In this document: positions 1 through 10,298 of the stretch, piece by piece
How the letters are laid out: each line of letters opens with the position of its first letter
Position numbering within the stretch: the first letter of the stretch is position 1
Assembly: GCA_000697335.1 (NCBI GenBank)
Contig: JNEM01008775.1
Location: 1-23,931, forward strand
From: Conidiobolus incongruus B7586
Lineage: Eukaryota > Entomophthoromycota > Entomophthoromycetes > Entomophthorales > Conidiobolaceae
DNA length: 23,931 nt
Reading direction: 5' to 3'
Made by a program: the position numbers and the translations under genes
Notes under the pieces: model-generated
The model's input: only the letters and a program-made list of their open reading frames with translations
What the model was told of the DNA's origin: nothing
Databases searched by the model: none

Positions 1-1755
1 TTTTATATTATAAACTAAAAATATTTTAGATTATTTTATAGACTAATGGTTTATAATATATTTTATAAATAAAAATTATTAAAAAACAATATTAATATTA
101 TAGTTTAGTAAATCTATTTATAAATTTTATTAATTTAAAAAGAGAAGAAGTAAATTTTGTAATTTCTGATTTTTCAAATATATTGCTAGTTTTAAAATAT
201 TAACTATATATAAAATAGATAAGAAAATTGATATTTTTAAGCTATATATTCATTTATAATTCTTTTTTCAATAAGATACTTTTAATAGAAGATTTAAACC
301 TCAATTTAATAATATTCAAATTAAATAATAATTATCAGATTTTTTTTATTTTAATAATATTAAAACTTAACCATAAATCTTTTAAAATTTATTCAAATTT
401 GAAGAGTTAGTTTTTATAATAGTTTTTTTAATTATTAATATAATAAAGAATATTTTACAAAATAGATTTTCATTTTAATTAAAAAATTAACTAAAAGGAT
501 TAATATTAACCATTTAAGCATATTATTATTAAAGCTTAACTTTAAATTAATTAATAAACAAATTAAATGGATTTATTTTAAATTAAAAAAATTAGAAAAG
601 ATAACTAAAATATCTATATTCAAACTAATCTTAATAAAATATAATTAAAAATAACAAAATCTATATCAAATCATTCTATTTTAAAATTATAAACTCTTAT
701 TTAATTTTTGTTAAAAATAAAATAAAATATTAAAATATAATAAAATTTTTTTTGTAAATTCTAATTAATAAATAATTTATTTATAAGTATATATTAATTA
801 TACCGATAAATTATAGTATTATATAGTTTTCTAATTTAGTTTTCATAAATAAGTTAATTAATAATAAATTTATTTTTTTTAAAATAAAACAATTTTCAAT
901 TATTATCCTGTTTATTAATTAAAAATATTTGTTATTATAAAATGTAATAATAAAGTCTAAAAGTTCAATTTATAAAAGATATTTTTATATATACATATTA
1001 CAAAAAACTTCCATATCTAGTGTTTTTATTAATTAGCAACTTATATAATTATGATTATTTTAAAGAATAAAAATATAATCATAAAAAACACTTGTAAATA
1101 AATTGAATTAATATATAAAAAATTTAATTTCAGTTTTTAATAAAAAAAATCTATTTTTCAGGTGCTAAAAACATATTAAAACTATAGCAAAGAGCTATTA
1201 ATAATAAAAGTAAGTATTGATTTTATATTGTATATTAATTTTATTTAACTTTGATTTTAAAATTATACCATGATATAACTTTTATATTAATATTATAAAA
1301 ATAATTATATAATTATCTGAATTAAGTCTTAATGGTTGTAAAGATATTATTATTAGTTTTAAAAGATAATAATTGAATTGTAAATTCCTATACCAAACTA
1401 TATTCACCTTATATTATTATTTTTTATAAGATTATTAGATAGTTAATATAAATAAAGATGATTTAATTATTAGTATATTCAATTTTGAATTTTATTGAGA
1501 TGGACAGATTTTAATTTTCAATATAACTTCATTTATTTAAAGATTAAGATAAAATAAAATATAATAAAGTCTGAAAATAAAAATTTAAAAATATGAAAAA
1601 TTTTAGATATGTAATATAATTTTGAATAACTTTTAGGATTTTGAATATTCAATAATTTAAGAATTTCTAGAGAAATTTAAATAAATTTTAACAAATGTTA
1701 TTTGACTTGAACAAGTATAGATAATTAAATATTGAAAGATTACCTCTCAATTTAA
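1..1755. other. AT-rich non-genic stretch
   Basis: I see no gene here. The sequence is almost only A and T in short runs, with stops in every frame. The one 60-codon open frame (228-410) reads as Ile/Leu/Asn/Phe/Lys with no motif, which is what random AT-rich DNA gives. No tRNA, clear terminal repeats or long tandem repeats were seen. Composition matches the repeat-derived DNA at the other end of the window, so this may be old decayed repeat, but that is inference. Confidence 0.6.
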
Positions 1756-1759
1756 AGAA

Positions 1760-2265
1760 CGGTGAAATATATGCAGATGAAAAAGGAAAAATGTCACAAT
1801 ATAATTTTAAGAATAGAAAATATGCTGATATATGCTGAAAAATTGAATGTGAGGAAAATAAAGGAGTAGTGTACTATCGAATCAGCTAGACAAATTTTGT
1901 TAGATTTTTTCTTTGAGCCAATTGAATTATTTATATTATATATCGATTTGACATTAGTCAAGACTATAAATTAGTTAATTTGAGTAAATTTAATCTATTT
2001 AGTATGGTATATATAGTTAATGTCCAGGTACCGAATATATGCTTATATAAATAAATGATCAGAAACACGATTTATTTAATACCAAAGTCAAATTGTTAAA
2101 TTTTTGCAAGAAATAATTCATCTAAATTATCAACAAATATAAAAATATAATCAAAAATGCTTAATAGTTAATAAATAACAGTGATGGTCGAGATAATTTG
2201 GCTGAACTTTAATTAAAGCGTATTGAATACCTGGAGAAAAGGATATGAATCTAGCTCAAACTGAC
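1760..2265 (+). repeat. Dispersed repeat, copy 1
   Basis: This is the most diverged of three copies of an unnamed repeat. Its anchor is a 21-base word at 1847-1867, which differs from the identical words of copies 2 and 3 at two places, both G in the others and A here. About 400 bases later (near 2252) comes the word ctagctcaaact, which also ends copy 2 at about the same distance from its anchor. No coding potential was recognised and no terminal repeats were found, so the ends are approximate. It could be a non-autonomous element or part of a larger decayed transposon. Confidence 0.5.
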
Positions 2266-3695
2266 ATCCTTAATTTAGTACTTAAAATGGAAAGGCCTTA
2301 ACTTCCTTTTTGATTGGATGAAATTACTGAGTTCATGTTTTTCCCCATATATTCAATTTTTCATTAATAAAATAATCTTACTTAGCTAATATATAAATAA
2401 TATATTTAAGAAACTGTTAATTGCTTTTGAATCATTATCGCATCACATTATATTAAGATAAAAAATTAAATTTTATTAACCTCTTTATTTTTAGATATTA
2501 TATAAATTGTGATAATATTATTGCATAATTCGGATCAGTTTGAATTCAGTTATTGATGATACAATAGCAGTCACAAAATCATGGTAATGTTAGCATAAAT
2601 TTCACTCAAATATAATTATATAAGTAATAATATAACTAAAGTCAAAAATTGTAAAAAAAATTTGAATTTTATATCAAATTTTAATAATATTTATCTTGAG
2701 TTGAATTGATTTTTATATATTATGGATCCTTATTTAATAAAAAATATATTCAGATTAAATGATAATATAATTGTTGGTATCATTTTCAGTATACTTTATA
2801 CTGAAAAATAATTATCAATATAACCATATACCATCAACTTCAATTTGAACAACTTGAAGAAACAGAATTTTTCAAATTTTCGAATACAAAAACAAGTTAA
2901 TAAATAACAATAATAAAATAGATTCAAGAGGTAATTTGAAAATATAGTGGAAATTTTTAGAATTTTTGAATAGCTTTAATTTTTTCACTTTTGATCAGAT
3001 TTCATTTATGATTAATCAGAAATATTATAATGACTTTATTTTTTTATTAGAATAACAATTTCATAAATAAGAAATTTTTAATTTTAGATATAAGCTAATA
3101 TTAAAAGCATTATCCTTATAATAGTTTAATTCAAAAAATATCAAACCATTGAATTACACAAGTTCTTGGGATTGGATAAATTTGAATCCAAAAAGAATTA
3201 AAATCAATAACAGAGAGAAAACTTTAAAATTTAAACAGTATTTGCTAACTTGATTCATTAATAAAATTTAATAGTTTCAATGCTAGTTAATATAAATAAA
3301 AAGGTTCAAGTACAAAGTTTATCAATTACTTGAATTGTCAATTGTGAATGTTTGAATGAGAAAAATGGTGCAATTTGGAATTTATATTCAAGTTGAAATT
3401 ACTGGTAAGAAAATTGAATATTCGAAATTAATAAGGTTTATCTATTTGTTATTAAGATTCAATTGGAATTTTACAGTGTTGATCATTTTAAGGTACCACA
3501 ATATAATTAAGTCGGTGAATTTCATTTCATTTTTCAAGCCGTAAAAATTAAATACAATATAATTTCTGCATATATGTTTTTAAAAGAAATTATTTTTTAC
3601 TAATTAACATAATAATACATTATTTACTGATCTCAAAATATAATACAAATGAAAGTAATTAATTCACCAATTATTACGCCATTTAACTTAGTATA
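2266..3695. other. Non-genic spacer between repeat copies
   Basis: I recognise no gene. A 62-codon open frame at 3356-3544 (+) has no motif, no promoter and a Leu/Ile/Phe/Lys-rich make-up. The spacer is slightly less extreme in AT content than the first 1.2 kb. It may belong to the same repeat family as its neighbours, since the homology may begin before the clear anchors. Nothing else can be supported. Confidence 0.5.
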
Positions 3696-3699
3696 GATA

Positions 3700-4280
3700 A
3701 CTCTATAACAAAATATCAATCGTAATCTCAACGAGAGTAATTTTTGTAGGAGAATATAAAAAATTTGATTATGTGTTTGAAAACAAAATTAGGATATTGT
3801 ACAATTTCTCAAAAATGAATGTGGGGAAGATAAAGGAGTAATATTGAAAAATGGACTTGATCAAATTGGTGTAATCTTTTAATTGAAATTAAATTTATTT
3901 ATTTTATGAGATTAATTTTAGTGTAGACTATTCAATAAATTATCCAGTCTAATTTAAATTAAATCAGATTAATTTCCAGATGAATTGTATATATGCTGAC
4001 ACTGAATTTTAGTTTATAGTACAACTATCATATATGAATATTCAAATAGTTAATAAAGTTTTGATATAGTATCATTCACACGAAATGTCACGAATATAAG
4101 TACTCATAAAATAATTTAAGTTTACAAATGATTTACAAAGATAAATCTCTTGGAACTTTAAAAGTATCGTTTGCTGGAGAAGTTAGACCATCTAACTGAA
4201 TGTAAGATCCTTAATCGACTACCTAAATTAGAATCACCTAGAATTTTCAAATTTTTTATTGAACCTAGCTCAAACTATTC
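3700..4280 (+). repeat. Dispersed repeat, copy 2
   Basis: This copy is the bridge between the other two. It shares an 18-base word (3748-3765) and a 21-base word (3819-3839) exactly with inverted copy 3, and the words start about 53 bases apart in both. Further along, a stretch near 4068-4115 (gtatcattcacacgaaatg and following) aligns loosely with copy 3, and ctagctcaaact near 4266 matches copy 1. No ORF or terminal repeat is evident. Ends are estimated from where similarity fades. Confidence 0.6.
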
Positions 4281-4284
4281 CCCA

Positions 4285-5055
4285 CATTATTTAGTTTATT
4301 CTGATTGAATTTACAAAAAACTTGAATTAAACAGAATTATCTGATATATTAAATAATACTCTAAATTTGAAGCTTTAACTGAATATATATATTAAAAATG
4401 AAAAGCTGTTTCAAGAAAATTGTCATTAATTTTACTAATTAAAGAATTAAATTTATCTGTAAATTGCAACTTAATAATGTATTTTACAAAAATCGTGATA
4501 TAGTTCACTGGCAAAGTATGAATTTAGATTAGTTTATCGTATTGAATAAGACTCATGATATATTCTAAATAATACCTCCTTCTTTTACAATTAATATATA
4601 TTTTAATTGTGAGTATTATTCGAACTGATTGTTTTGATAATATACAATTGATTAAACTGAACAATATAGAGAAGATCATCAATTTATTTAGTAATTTAAA
4701 TTAAAAAATGATAGAATATATTAAATTAGTAACTTTTGAATTGGTCATGATATTATGTACACCACCTTTATTCCCTGCTTGGTAAATAAAATATTTAAAT
4801 TCATATCAAGGGGTGATTTGAAGTAAACTTAATGTTAATTATTAATTCATATCATTTCACATTATATACAATTGAAATATTGATTCAATTACTATATTAT
4901 AGAATGTGCTATATATAAATCTATAAAATATACATATTATTTATAATATAGATTAATGAAAATAATTAGTAATCAAATCGTATATTCCAAATTAAACATT
5001 GGAGATTGAAGTATAAGGGATCATTATAAATAATTGCTCAAGTTAATTCAATCAA
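4285..5055. other. Non-genic stretch before the zinc-finger promoter
   Basis: I see no gene, RNA or clear repeat in this AT-rich stretch. Composition rises in C content only from about 5059, where the promoter of the zinc-finger gene begins. Confidence 0.5.
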
Positions 5056-5058
5056 ATA

Positions 5059-5133
5059 TCCAAATTCCCCTTCTCCCCTTAGCCCCAAATAGTTAACCAC
5101 TTTGATACTCACTTTTTTGTCCAAATTCCCCCT
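5059..5133 (+). promoter_or_regulatory. C-rich promoter cluster with a duplicated 12-mer
   Basis: Four runs of CCCC lie within 75 bases: 5067-5070, 5075-5078, 5083-5086 and 5128-5131. Three are followed by T, giving CCCCT, the reverse of AGGGG. The 12-mer tccaaattcccc occurs twice, at 5059-5070 and 5120-5131. Such blocks are rare in this AT-rich window. CCCCT is the core of the fungal stress element (STRE), and an AT-flanked GGGG is what Mig1/CreA fingers bind. Which factor acts here cannot be told from sequence. The location, 83-157 bases upstream of the start codon and just above a TATA box, fits an upstream activating or repressing region. Confidence 0.5.
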
Positions 5134-5172
5134 ATTCTCATCACCAAAACCGCTCTCACCACCAGAAAAGCC

Positions 5173-5179
5173 TATATAA
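5173..5179 (+). promoter_or_regulatory. TATA box of the zinc-finger gene
   Basis: TATATAA within cctatataaacagc lies 36 bases before the ATG at 5216. The surroundings are unusually GC-rich for this window, so the motif is not just background AT. The spacing implies a very short 5' leader. Confidence 0.6.
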
Positions 5180-5215
5180 ACAGCTCATCCGACCTAAAAT
5201 ATATTATTTATCATA

Positions 5216-5740
5216 ATGATTTCTTATCCTCAGCCTTATACGCAATCACCAAAAGCATCAATCAGTATGATCAAGTTAACAAATACAACTACTAAGAAAA
5301 CATCAAAGAGTCAGTTACCAAAAACACATCGACCCTACTCTTGTCCCTATTGTGAAAAATGCTTCTACAGATTAGAGCACCAAACAAGGCATATTCGAAC
5401 ACATACTGGAGAAAAGCCATATGCTTGTACATATTTCAATTGCACCAAAAAATTTTCCAGATCTGATGAATTAACCAGACATTACAAAATTCACCTTAAA
5501 AAAGCTGGTAATAACACTGCAGCTACAAATCACAAAGCTAAAACAAATTCAAAAATTAAGACCAAGTTCACTAGTTCATCCCCTCAATACCTGCACTCGC
5601 CACCCCTCTCCTCACCCACCTGGTCCAATTCTGCAGAATTTTCCATCCAGTTGCCCGCCTTAACATACCCAACAGAACCTACCTCGGCATTACCTTCCAT
5701 CCGCCAATTATTAAATTTCCCGGACACCATTTATTATTAA
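5216..5740 (+). CDS. Mig1/CreA-like C2H2 zinc-finger transcription factor (compact)
   Basis: A 174-residue intronless protein with two C2H2 fingers: C43-C46-H59-H63 and C71-C76-H89-H93, joined by a classic HTGEKPY linker. The DNA-contacting stretches are RLEHQTR (finger 1) and RSDELTR (finger 2), the same as in Mig1/CreA family repressors, which bind GC boxes of the type SYGGGG and mediate glucose repression. A Lys/Ser/Thr-rich N-terminus (about 20-36) and a basic stretch after the fingers (about 95-118) could serve nuclear import. A Ser/Pro-rich segment follows, then a C-terminal LPSIRQLL motif (about 158-165), plausibly a short protein-interaction motif. The family usually has 400-500 residues, so this is a minimal version. 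The ATG is the first after a TATA box. Fingers and family are secure. A role in carbon catabolite repression is inferred; other two-finger regulators of this subclass serve other pathways. Confidence 0.88.
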   Translation: MISYPQPYTQSPKASISMIKLTNTTTKKTSKSQLPKTHRPYSCPYCEKCFYRLEHQTRHIRTHTGEKPYACTYFNCTKKFSRSDELTRHYKIHLKKAGNNTAATNHKAKTNSKIKTKFTSSSPQYLHSPPLSSPTWSNSAEFSIQLPALTYPTEPTSALPSIRQLLNFPDTIYY

Positions 5741-5745
5741 TATTT

Positions 5746-5746
<1 letters not shown>

Positions 5747-5779
<33 letters not shown>
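5747..5779 (+). repeat. ATT microsatellite in the 3' flank
   Basis: About 11 uninterrupted copies of a TAT/ATT triplet begin six bases after the stop codon of the zinc-finger gene, so they probably lie in its 3' UTR. A shorter TTA run follows near 5798-5810. Confidence 0.9.
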
Positions 5780-5789
5780 CAATATTATT

Positions 5790-7084
5790 CTCGCCCATTA
5801 TTATTATTATAATTAAAAATATAATAAGCTAATATTATATTTAATAATTAAAAACAAAAGAGGTCTTGTATAAACTGTAATTGTCAAAATCTATACTAGT
5901 GATTCAATTCGGCTAACATCTAAAACTGATTGATGAAATAGTTATCATTAATTATTAGAGTTTTTTTTACCATTTATCTACACTTGATTCGATATTAAAT
6001 ATATTTTATCACTTAAACTGATATATTAGTAATTAAAAGAATTATAATTTATTATTAAAAAATTCATCTAATTTTTCAAGTGAATTTTTCTGATTTGGCA
6101 TACTTTCCTTATATATTCGTATATTTATATACAATCCAAGTGATAATCATTACTTTGCAGAGAATTTATGAATTTTTGTAAGTATCAGTATTTTTCAATT
6201 AAATTAATTTTATCCTTAAATTTTTCTGTCTTGTTAATTAATATATCCACAATAAACTTTTAAGCCATGTGCTATTGTGATCCATATTGATAGTTTTTCA
6301 TGGTAAATTTAATAATGATTGAATTTATATTCTAAGTAAAATACTTAATGATTATAATAATATCAAATTGAAAAAAGAATGAATTGTTGATTTATTAAAA
6401 ATAATTAAAAAACACTTGAGTTATTTTATTGATACTTAACAATAAAAATATTACCCTGAATTTGATTAGTTTATGTTCTAAATTTATTAATTCAGTTATA
6501 TTTTTTTGGAATTTAATATAAATAAAATTTATTTAAAATAGGTTATTCTGATTACAAATATATCTGCAATTGATTTGAAACTTATATATTTGAACAAATT
6601 AAAATTAATTGTTATAAAATTTTATTAAAGATATCAAAGTTGTCACATTATTTTGATATTAGTATATACTATTAAAATTCTATTCTGAATCTTTAGTTAT
6701 TAGATATATAAGCAATCAATGGTATATTTTGATAAATTAACGATAAATATAAAACTATTATTTATTCGATACCTATGACAAATATTGTGAAATCACTTTG
6801 AATATTTCCAAAATTTTCTCAAACCAATTTATTATTATATATCATTGTCAAGTCATATTTAATTAAATTAAACATAAGATTTTGAAAATTTTTATTATTT
6901 ATAAAATATCTAATAATAATCACATATTAAAGAATATTAACACAAAATTTAAATTAAAAAATTGTGGGCAAAAGAAAGAATTAACATCCTAGGAATAAAT
7001 TATAACAGAATAAATTCCATTTGGAATATTGAATTCAGAATATTAGTTGAAGTTAGTTCAAAGTCTTTGGCTCAAAATTAGAAG
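5790..7084. other. Non-genic stretch
   Basis: I see no gene. AT-rich sequence without open frames of note, tRNA-like folds or long repeats. The first 100 bases probably carry the 3' end of the zinc-finger transcript, but no single poly(A) signal stands out against the AT background. Confidence 0.5.
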
Positions 7085-7510
7085 TAATATTAAATTAAAG
7101 TATGATAATAATAACTGGATTGAAATTTATTATTTGTTAAATTTTTTCAAGAATACTTAGAATTTATGTGACAATTCGTTTGAATAGTACTTGAGAATAC
7201 CTTACAAGTACTTGACATCATACTACTGTTATGAATATTTAGTTAACTAAAATTCATAAACAGTGAGTATAAATTGACTACAAAAAACACTAATCAATTA
7301 AAATTAAATAGATTAATCATTGATTGTATAATCTAAAATAGTGTAAAAAGATATTCTAATATAAATAAATTATTTTAAAAATTATGATAAATTTCTTCAA
7401 TGGATTCTAGCCCGACTCCTTTATCTTCCCCACATCCTATTTTAATAGTATTGATGATGATTGTGAAAATTTTTGAATTAAAATCACAATTTTTTATATT
7501 CTCCTAACAA
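7085..7510 (-). repeat. Dispersed repeat, copy 3 (inverted)
   Basis: Read on the minus strand, this matches copy 2. The 18-base word at 7488-7505 and the 21-base word at 7415-7435 are exact complements of the copy 2 words, with the same spacing. A later stretch (gtactattcaaacgaattg on the minus strand, near 7175-7195) aligns loosely with copy 2. It carries no recognised ORF or terminal repeats. Similarity may extend beyond these limits on both sides. Confidence 0.55.
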
Positions 7511-8735
7511 ATAATAACATCATTCACTATATATTAATTTTGTTACTTCAGTCCATTCAGGGTTAACCTATGTATTTTTTTATCTTGTAATTTCACTCCA
7601 AATTTTTTGCAAGATTATAATCTTATGCATAATTATATAGTATTTTTTTTGTCAATTATGTAATCAGCTGCTTCAGTTCAAAATATTGAAGTAAGAATGA
7701 TAATATATCCTTTGGTTACATTTTTCAGAGAAATATTAGTACCAATACTTATATTAGTTATTTTTAGGATTAAAAATTGCTGAATATTACCAATTACTCA
7801 TTGAACTCATATCATAAATAGATCTTTATGTTTATCAATTATTGAGCCTAATAGCAAATAATTAGGAACTTTAAAGTATAAAAGCTATAAGTTTGTTGAA
7901 AACTAAGTATATGAATTCAATAAATATGTAACAATTCAGAAATTAACTATTTTAATTCCGTGAAGTTCCATTAATTACAATTTTTTGATTACTATAGTAT
8001 TAGAGATTAATATTGAACTAATATTTTTCAATAACATTTGATCCAGGGTACTTGTTTGTACTCTGTGTGATAGTCTGCAGTATTAGATATTGAGTTCACT
8101 TTTGCGTGGTTCTAAAACTTGGGAATATTAATCTATTTTTGAATCGGATTTAGGGTCAGTCTTTTACTATTTGTTCGAAATTCTAATGTACTTTCACCAG
8201 TATTATGAGTCTAGATACAATTATTCATAAATTTTAATTTGATATATGAATATCTTGAAAAAGAACTTGTTTATATTAAGTATTCTTTTGATATCTATGA
8301 TACAATTTATAATATATTTATAAAAAATTGAAATGATTAATATAGAATTAGAATAGAAAAATTGAGATAAAAATATTATAAGTTGATACATTTGAAAATA
8401 TAGTGTAAAATACTTGATAAAAATATAATCAATTTCAAAAATTAGAGTACAAGGTTCCAAGACACAAAAAGTATAATAAAAATAATAAGTGATATATATA
8501 TATATTTGAATTTCGTTAATATAGAATGTATTATATGTTGAAATATTAGTAAATATATTTTTAGTTTATTGTTTGTGACAATAGTTACTTGATTGATACC
8601 TTTTCTCACTCAAAATCAATACTAAGTCCCTATTAACCAAATTAGGCCTTATCAACATTTTACTAGCACTCATTTAAGTGACTTCACTGTTATTCAGTTG
8701 TTGGATACTTATGCCAATATATTTCAGCTGATTCT
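7511..8735. other. Non-genic stretch with slightly mixed composition
   Basis: No gene recognised. The part from about 8040 to 8220 and from 8580 to 8735 has visibly more G and C than the flanks, but no frame stays open with a recognisable product. A 79-codon minus-strand frame at 8221-8460 lacks an ATG start and reads as Ile/Phe/Tyr-rich low-complexity, so I do not call it. A short TA run lies near 8492-8503. Confidence 0.4.
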
Positions 8736-8739
8736 AAGA

Positions 8740-8923
8740 AGCACTCTCTTTCCCTCTCTACTTCCTCCCTCTTCTCTCTTTTTTACAATTAAACCTTTTT
8801 CCCACTTTCGCAAACCGCCCTCTTAGTGTACTCAAGTAGCCACCTATAGCTCCACCTGAGTCAACTTCCATTATTCACTCTACACTCGTTCCTATTGATA
8901 TTTTGTTGTTCCATCCCCTTAGC
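8740..8923 (+). promoter_or_regulatory. Pyrimidine tract and GC-richer leader
   Basis: A strand-biased CT tract (about 8744-8782, built from ctctctttccc-like units) starts an island of much higher GC than anything within several kb. Such tracts are common in fungal promoters just upstream of the transcription start, so this may be the promoter and leader of the ORF at 8924. The ccccttag just before the ATG could also be a 3' splice site. Neither can be decided from sequence. Confidence 0.3.
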
Positions 8924-9130
8924 ATGCCGGAACCTCACACCGCCATTGTTGTTATTGGCCTGGTCGCTCTTTCCAACGCTCCGTTTACAAGAGATAATGG
9001 CCGGGTAATCAGGAGGCTGATAATCGGTAATCTACCACAGTTGACAGGTGCCATACTCCACAACCTGGCCTACACAATGGCTATGTCGGTGTCCTCGACG
9101 ACACTCCAAGAGCTAATAACATCGAATTGA
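8924..9130 (+). CDS. Unidentified 69-codon ORF in a GC-rich island
   Basis: I do not recognise this product. From the ATG at 8924 it reads 68 residues: a hydrophobic stretch near residues 6-17 (AIVVIGLVALSN), then a mixed segment with DNGRVIRRL, and a Ser/Thr-rich end. It ends seven bases before the tRNA. In its favour: the frame is open in roughly 50% GC DNA, a pyrimidine-rich leader lies upstream, and composition differs sharply from the surroundings. Against it: it is short, has no known domain, and two minus-strand frames are also nearly open. It might be an exon fragment, a structured RNA or a transferred piece. The gene call is weak; the island is real. Confidence 0.25.
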   Translation: MPEPHTAIVVIGLVALSNAPFTRDNGRVIRRLIIGNLPQLTGAILHNLAYTMAMSVSSTTLQELITSN

Positions 9131-9137
9131 TTTACAA

Positions 9138-9209
9138 GCTCCGCTGGTGTAATGGTTAGCACTCAGGACTTTGAATCCTGCGATCTGAGTTCGATTCTCA
9201 GGCAGAGCT
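9138..9209 (+). tRNA. tRNA-Gln (anticodon UUG)
   Basis: All four stems fold: acceptor 9138-9144 with 9202-9208, a D arm with GTGT/GCAC, an anticodon stem CAGGA/TCCTG around loop CTTTGAA (anticodon TTG at 9171-9173), and a T arm CTGAG/CTCAG around TTCGATT. Discriminator base is T. No intron and no encoded CCA, as expected for a eukaryotic nuclear tRNA. The internal A and B boxes (TGGTGTAATGG and GTTCGATTC) act as the RNA polymerase III promoter. The acceptor stem has one C-A mismatch at positions 5:68. No strong T run follows directly; the nearest T4 is about 50 bases on. Confidence 0.93.
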
Positions 9210-10298
9210 TCTATATATGGATTTCGTTCTGAAATATATACTGTTTAACTTTCTTTCTTCATTTTCTCTATCAATTCTTTCTTTTTATTTTTTCTTAATG
9301 TTAAATTATGGTCTCCTTTGTCTTCCTGAATATTTATTGCTTAATAATAAATTGAAGATTAAATAGTCACTTCCCATCAAATACAGATAGTTTAAAAAAT
9401 ATTACTTTTAAAACTAACCTTGTGATATAATTATATTAAATCTCATACAAATTCAATTATTTTAAAATCAAAATATCATTTCCTTGAGAAGTAAATATTG
9501 GAATAGAAATAATATAAACATATTTGTTAAATAAGTTTATATTCATTTATTTTTAAATATTGAAACTTTGTAACATATTCCTTATGTTTTTCCTAATTTT
9601 TTCGAAAAGATTAATAAATCATTGAAAATGACAAAAGTTAAAATAAAAATGACTTAATCTTATCAGATTAATCAGATAATTAAATACGAATTTGGTCTAT
9701 ATTATTAATAAAAAAATAATTAAAAATATTTTTTCATTTAAGAAATATATTTTAATCTTTTTATTTTAATACTTTATATAAGATTTTATTACATTAATAA
9801 AATTATTCTTTATTCAAGCAATATTTCAATTCATAATAGAAAGCTATTTATACCATTTTGTTATATTATATAATCTGAGTTTGATTAAATTGGCGAAATT
9901 ATCTCACCAAAATTGTAAAAATTATTGAAATCATTAGGAATATTATATGAGAATTTTAATAAAATATCAACATCAAAATATGCTAAGTTATTTCTCAATT
10001 CCAAAAAACATTGTTGGGAAAATTTAATTAATCCAAATTTTAGTAATAAATTTAGATCAGATAACATGAAAAAGATCCCATAATGTAATTAATTGAGTTA
10101 TTTAATTTTATATAAATACTCAACATGTAGTAAATATCATATAAAAATAAAAATAATAGAATTTTTATTTTTGAATATATCATAATAATTTTATTAACAT
10201 AATAATATTTTTAAATTGAAAAAAAGATTAAGATTAAATTTAGTTATTAATATAAAATTATAAAAAATTTTTAATTTATTTGAAATATTACACCAAAT
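9210..10298. other. Spacer between tRNA and the mitochondrial IF2 gene
   Basis: No gene is supported. The first 100 bases after the tRNA are T/C-rich and on the minus strand read as a Lys/Glu-rich peptide, an artefact of the pyrimidine bias. A 60-codon minus frame at 9885-10067 starts with ATG but matches nothing I know. The promoter of the IF2 gene must lie at the right end; the AT background hides any TATA box. An in-frame stop at 10281 marks the upstream limit of that gene's reading frame. Confidence 0.5.

Noticed and set aside
228-410. A 60-codon plus-strand ORF
   Set aside because: Very low complexity and no start context; chance frame in AT-rich DNA.
3356-3544. A 62-codon plus-strand ORF
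   Set aside because: Lies in repeat-like DNA, no motif, composition typical of chance frames.
8221-8460. A 79-codon minus-strand ORF with hydrophobic stretches
   Set aside because: No ATG start, Ile/Phe/Tyr/Lys-rich low complexity as expected of AT-rich DNA, no context.
8697-9130. A solo LTR upstream of the tRNA, suggested by tgttggatac near 8699 and the tRNA neighbourhood
   Set aside because: No matching end, no target-site duplication and no second copy in the window; the start word alone is too weak.
9245-9325. A terminal exon on the minus strand reading as a Lys/Glu-rich peptide after a TTCAG acceptor-like site
   Set aside because: The T/C-rich tract gives Lys/Glu codons by composition alone, and no sensible upstream exon could be joined.
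9885-10067. A 60-codon minus-strand ORF starting with ATG
   Set aside because: No recognised domain, AT-type amino-acid make-up, and no promoter or splice support; kept only as a remote possibility.
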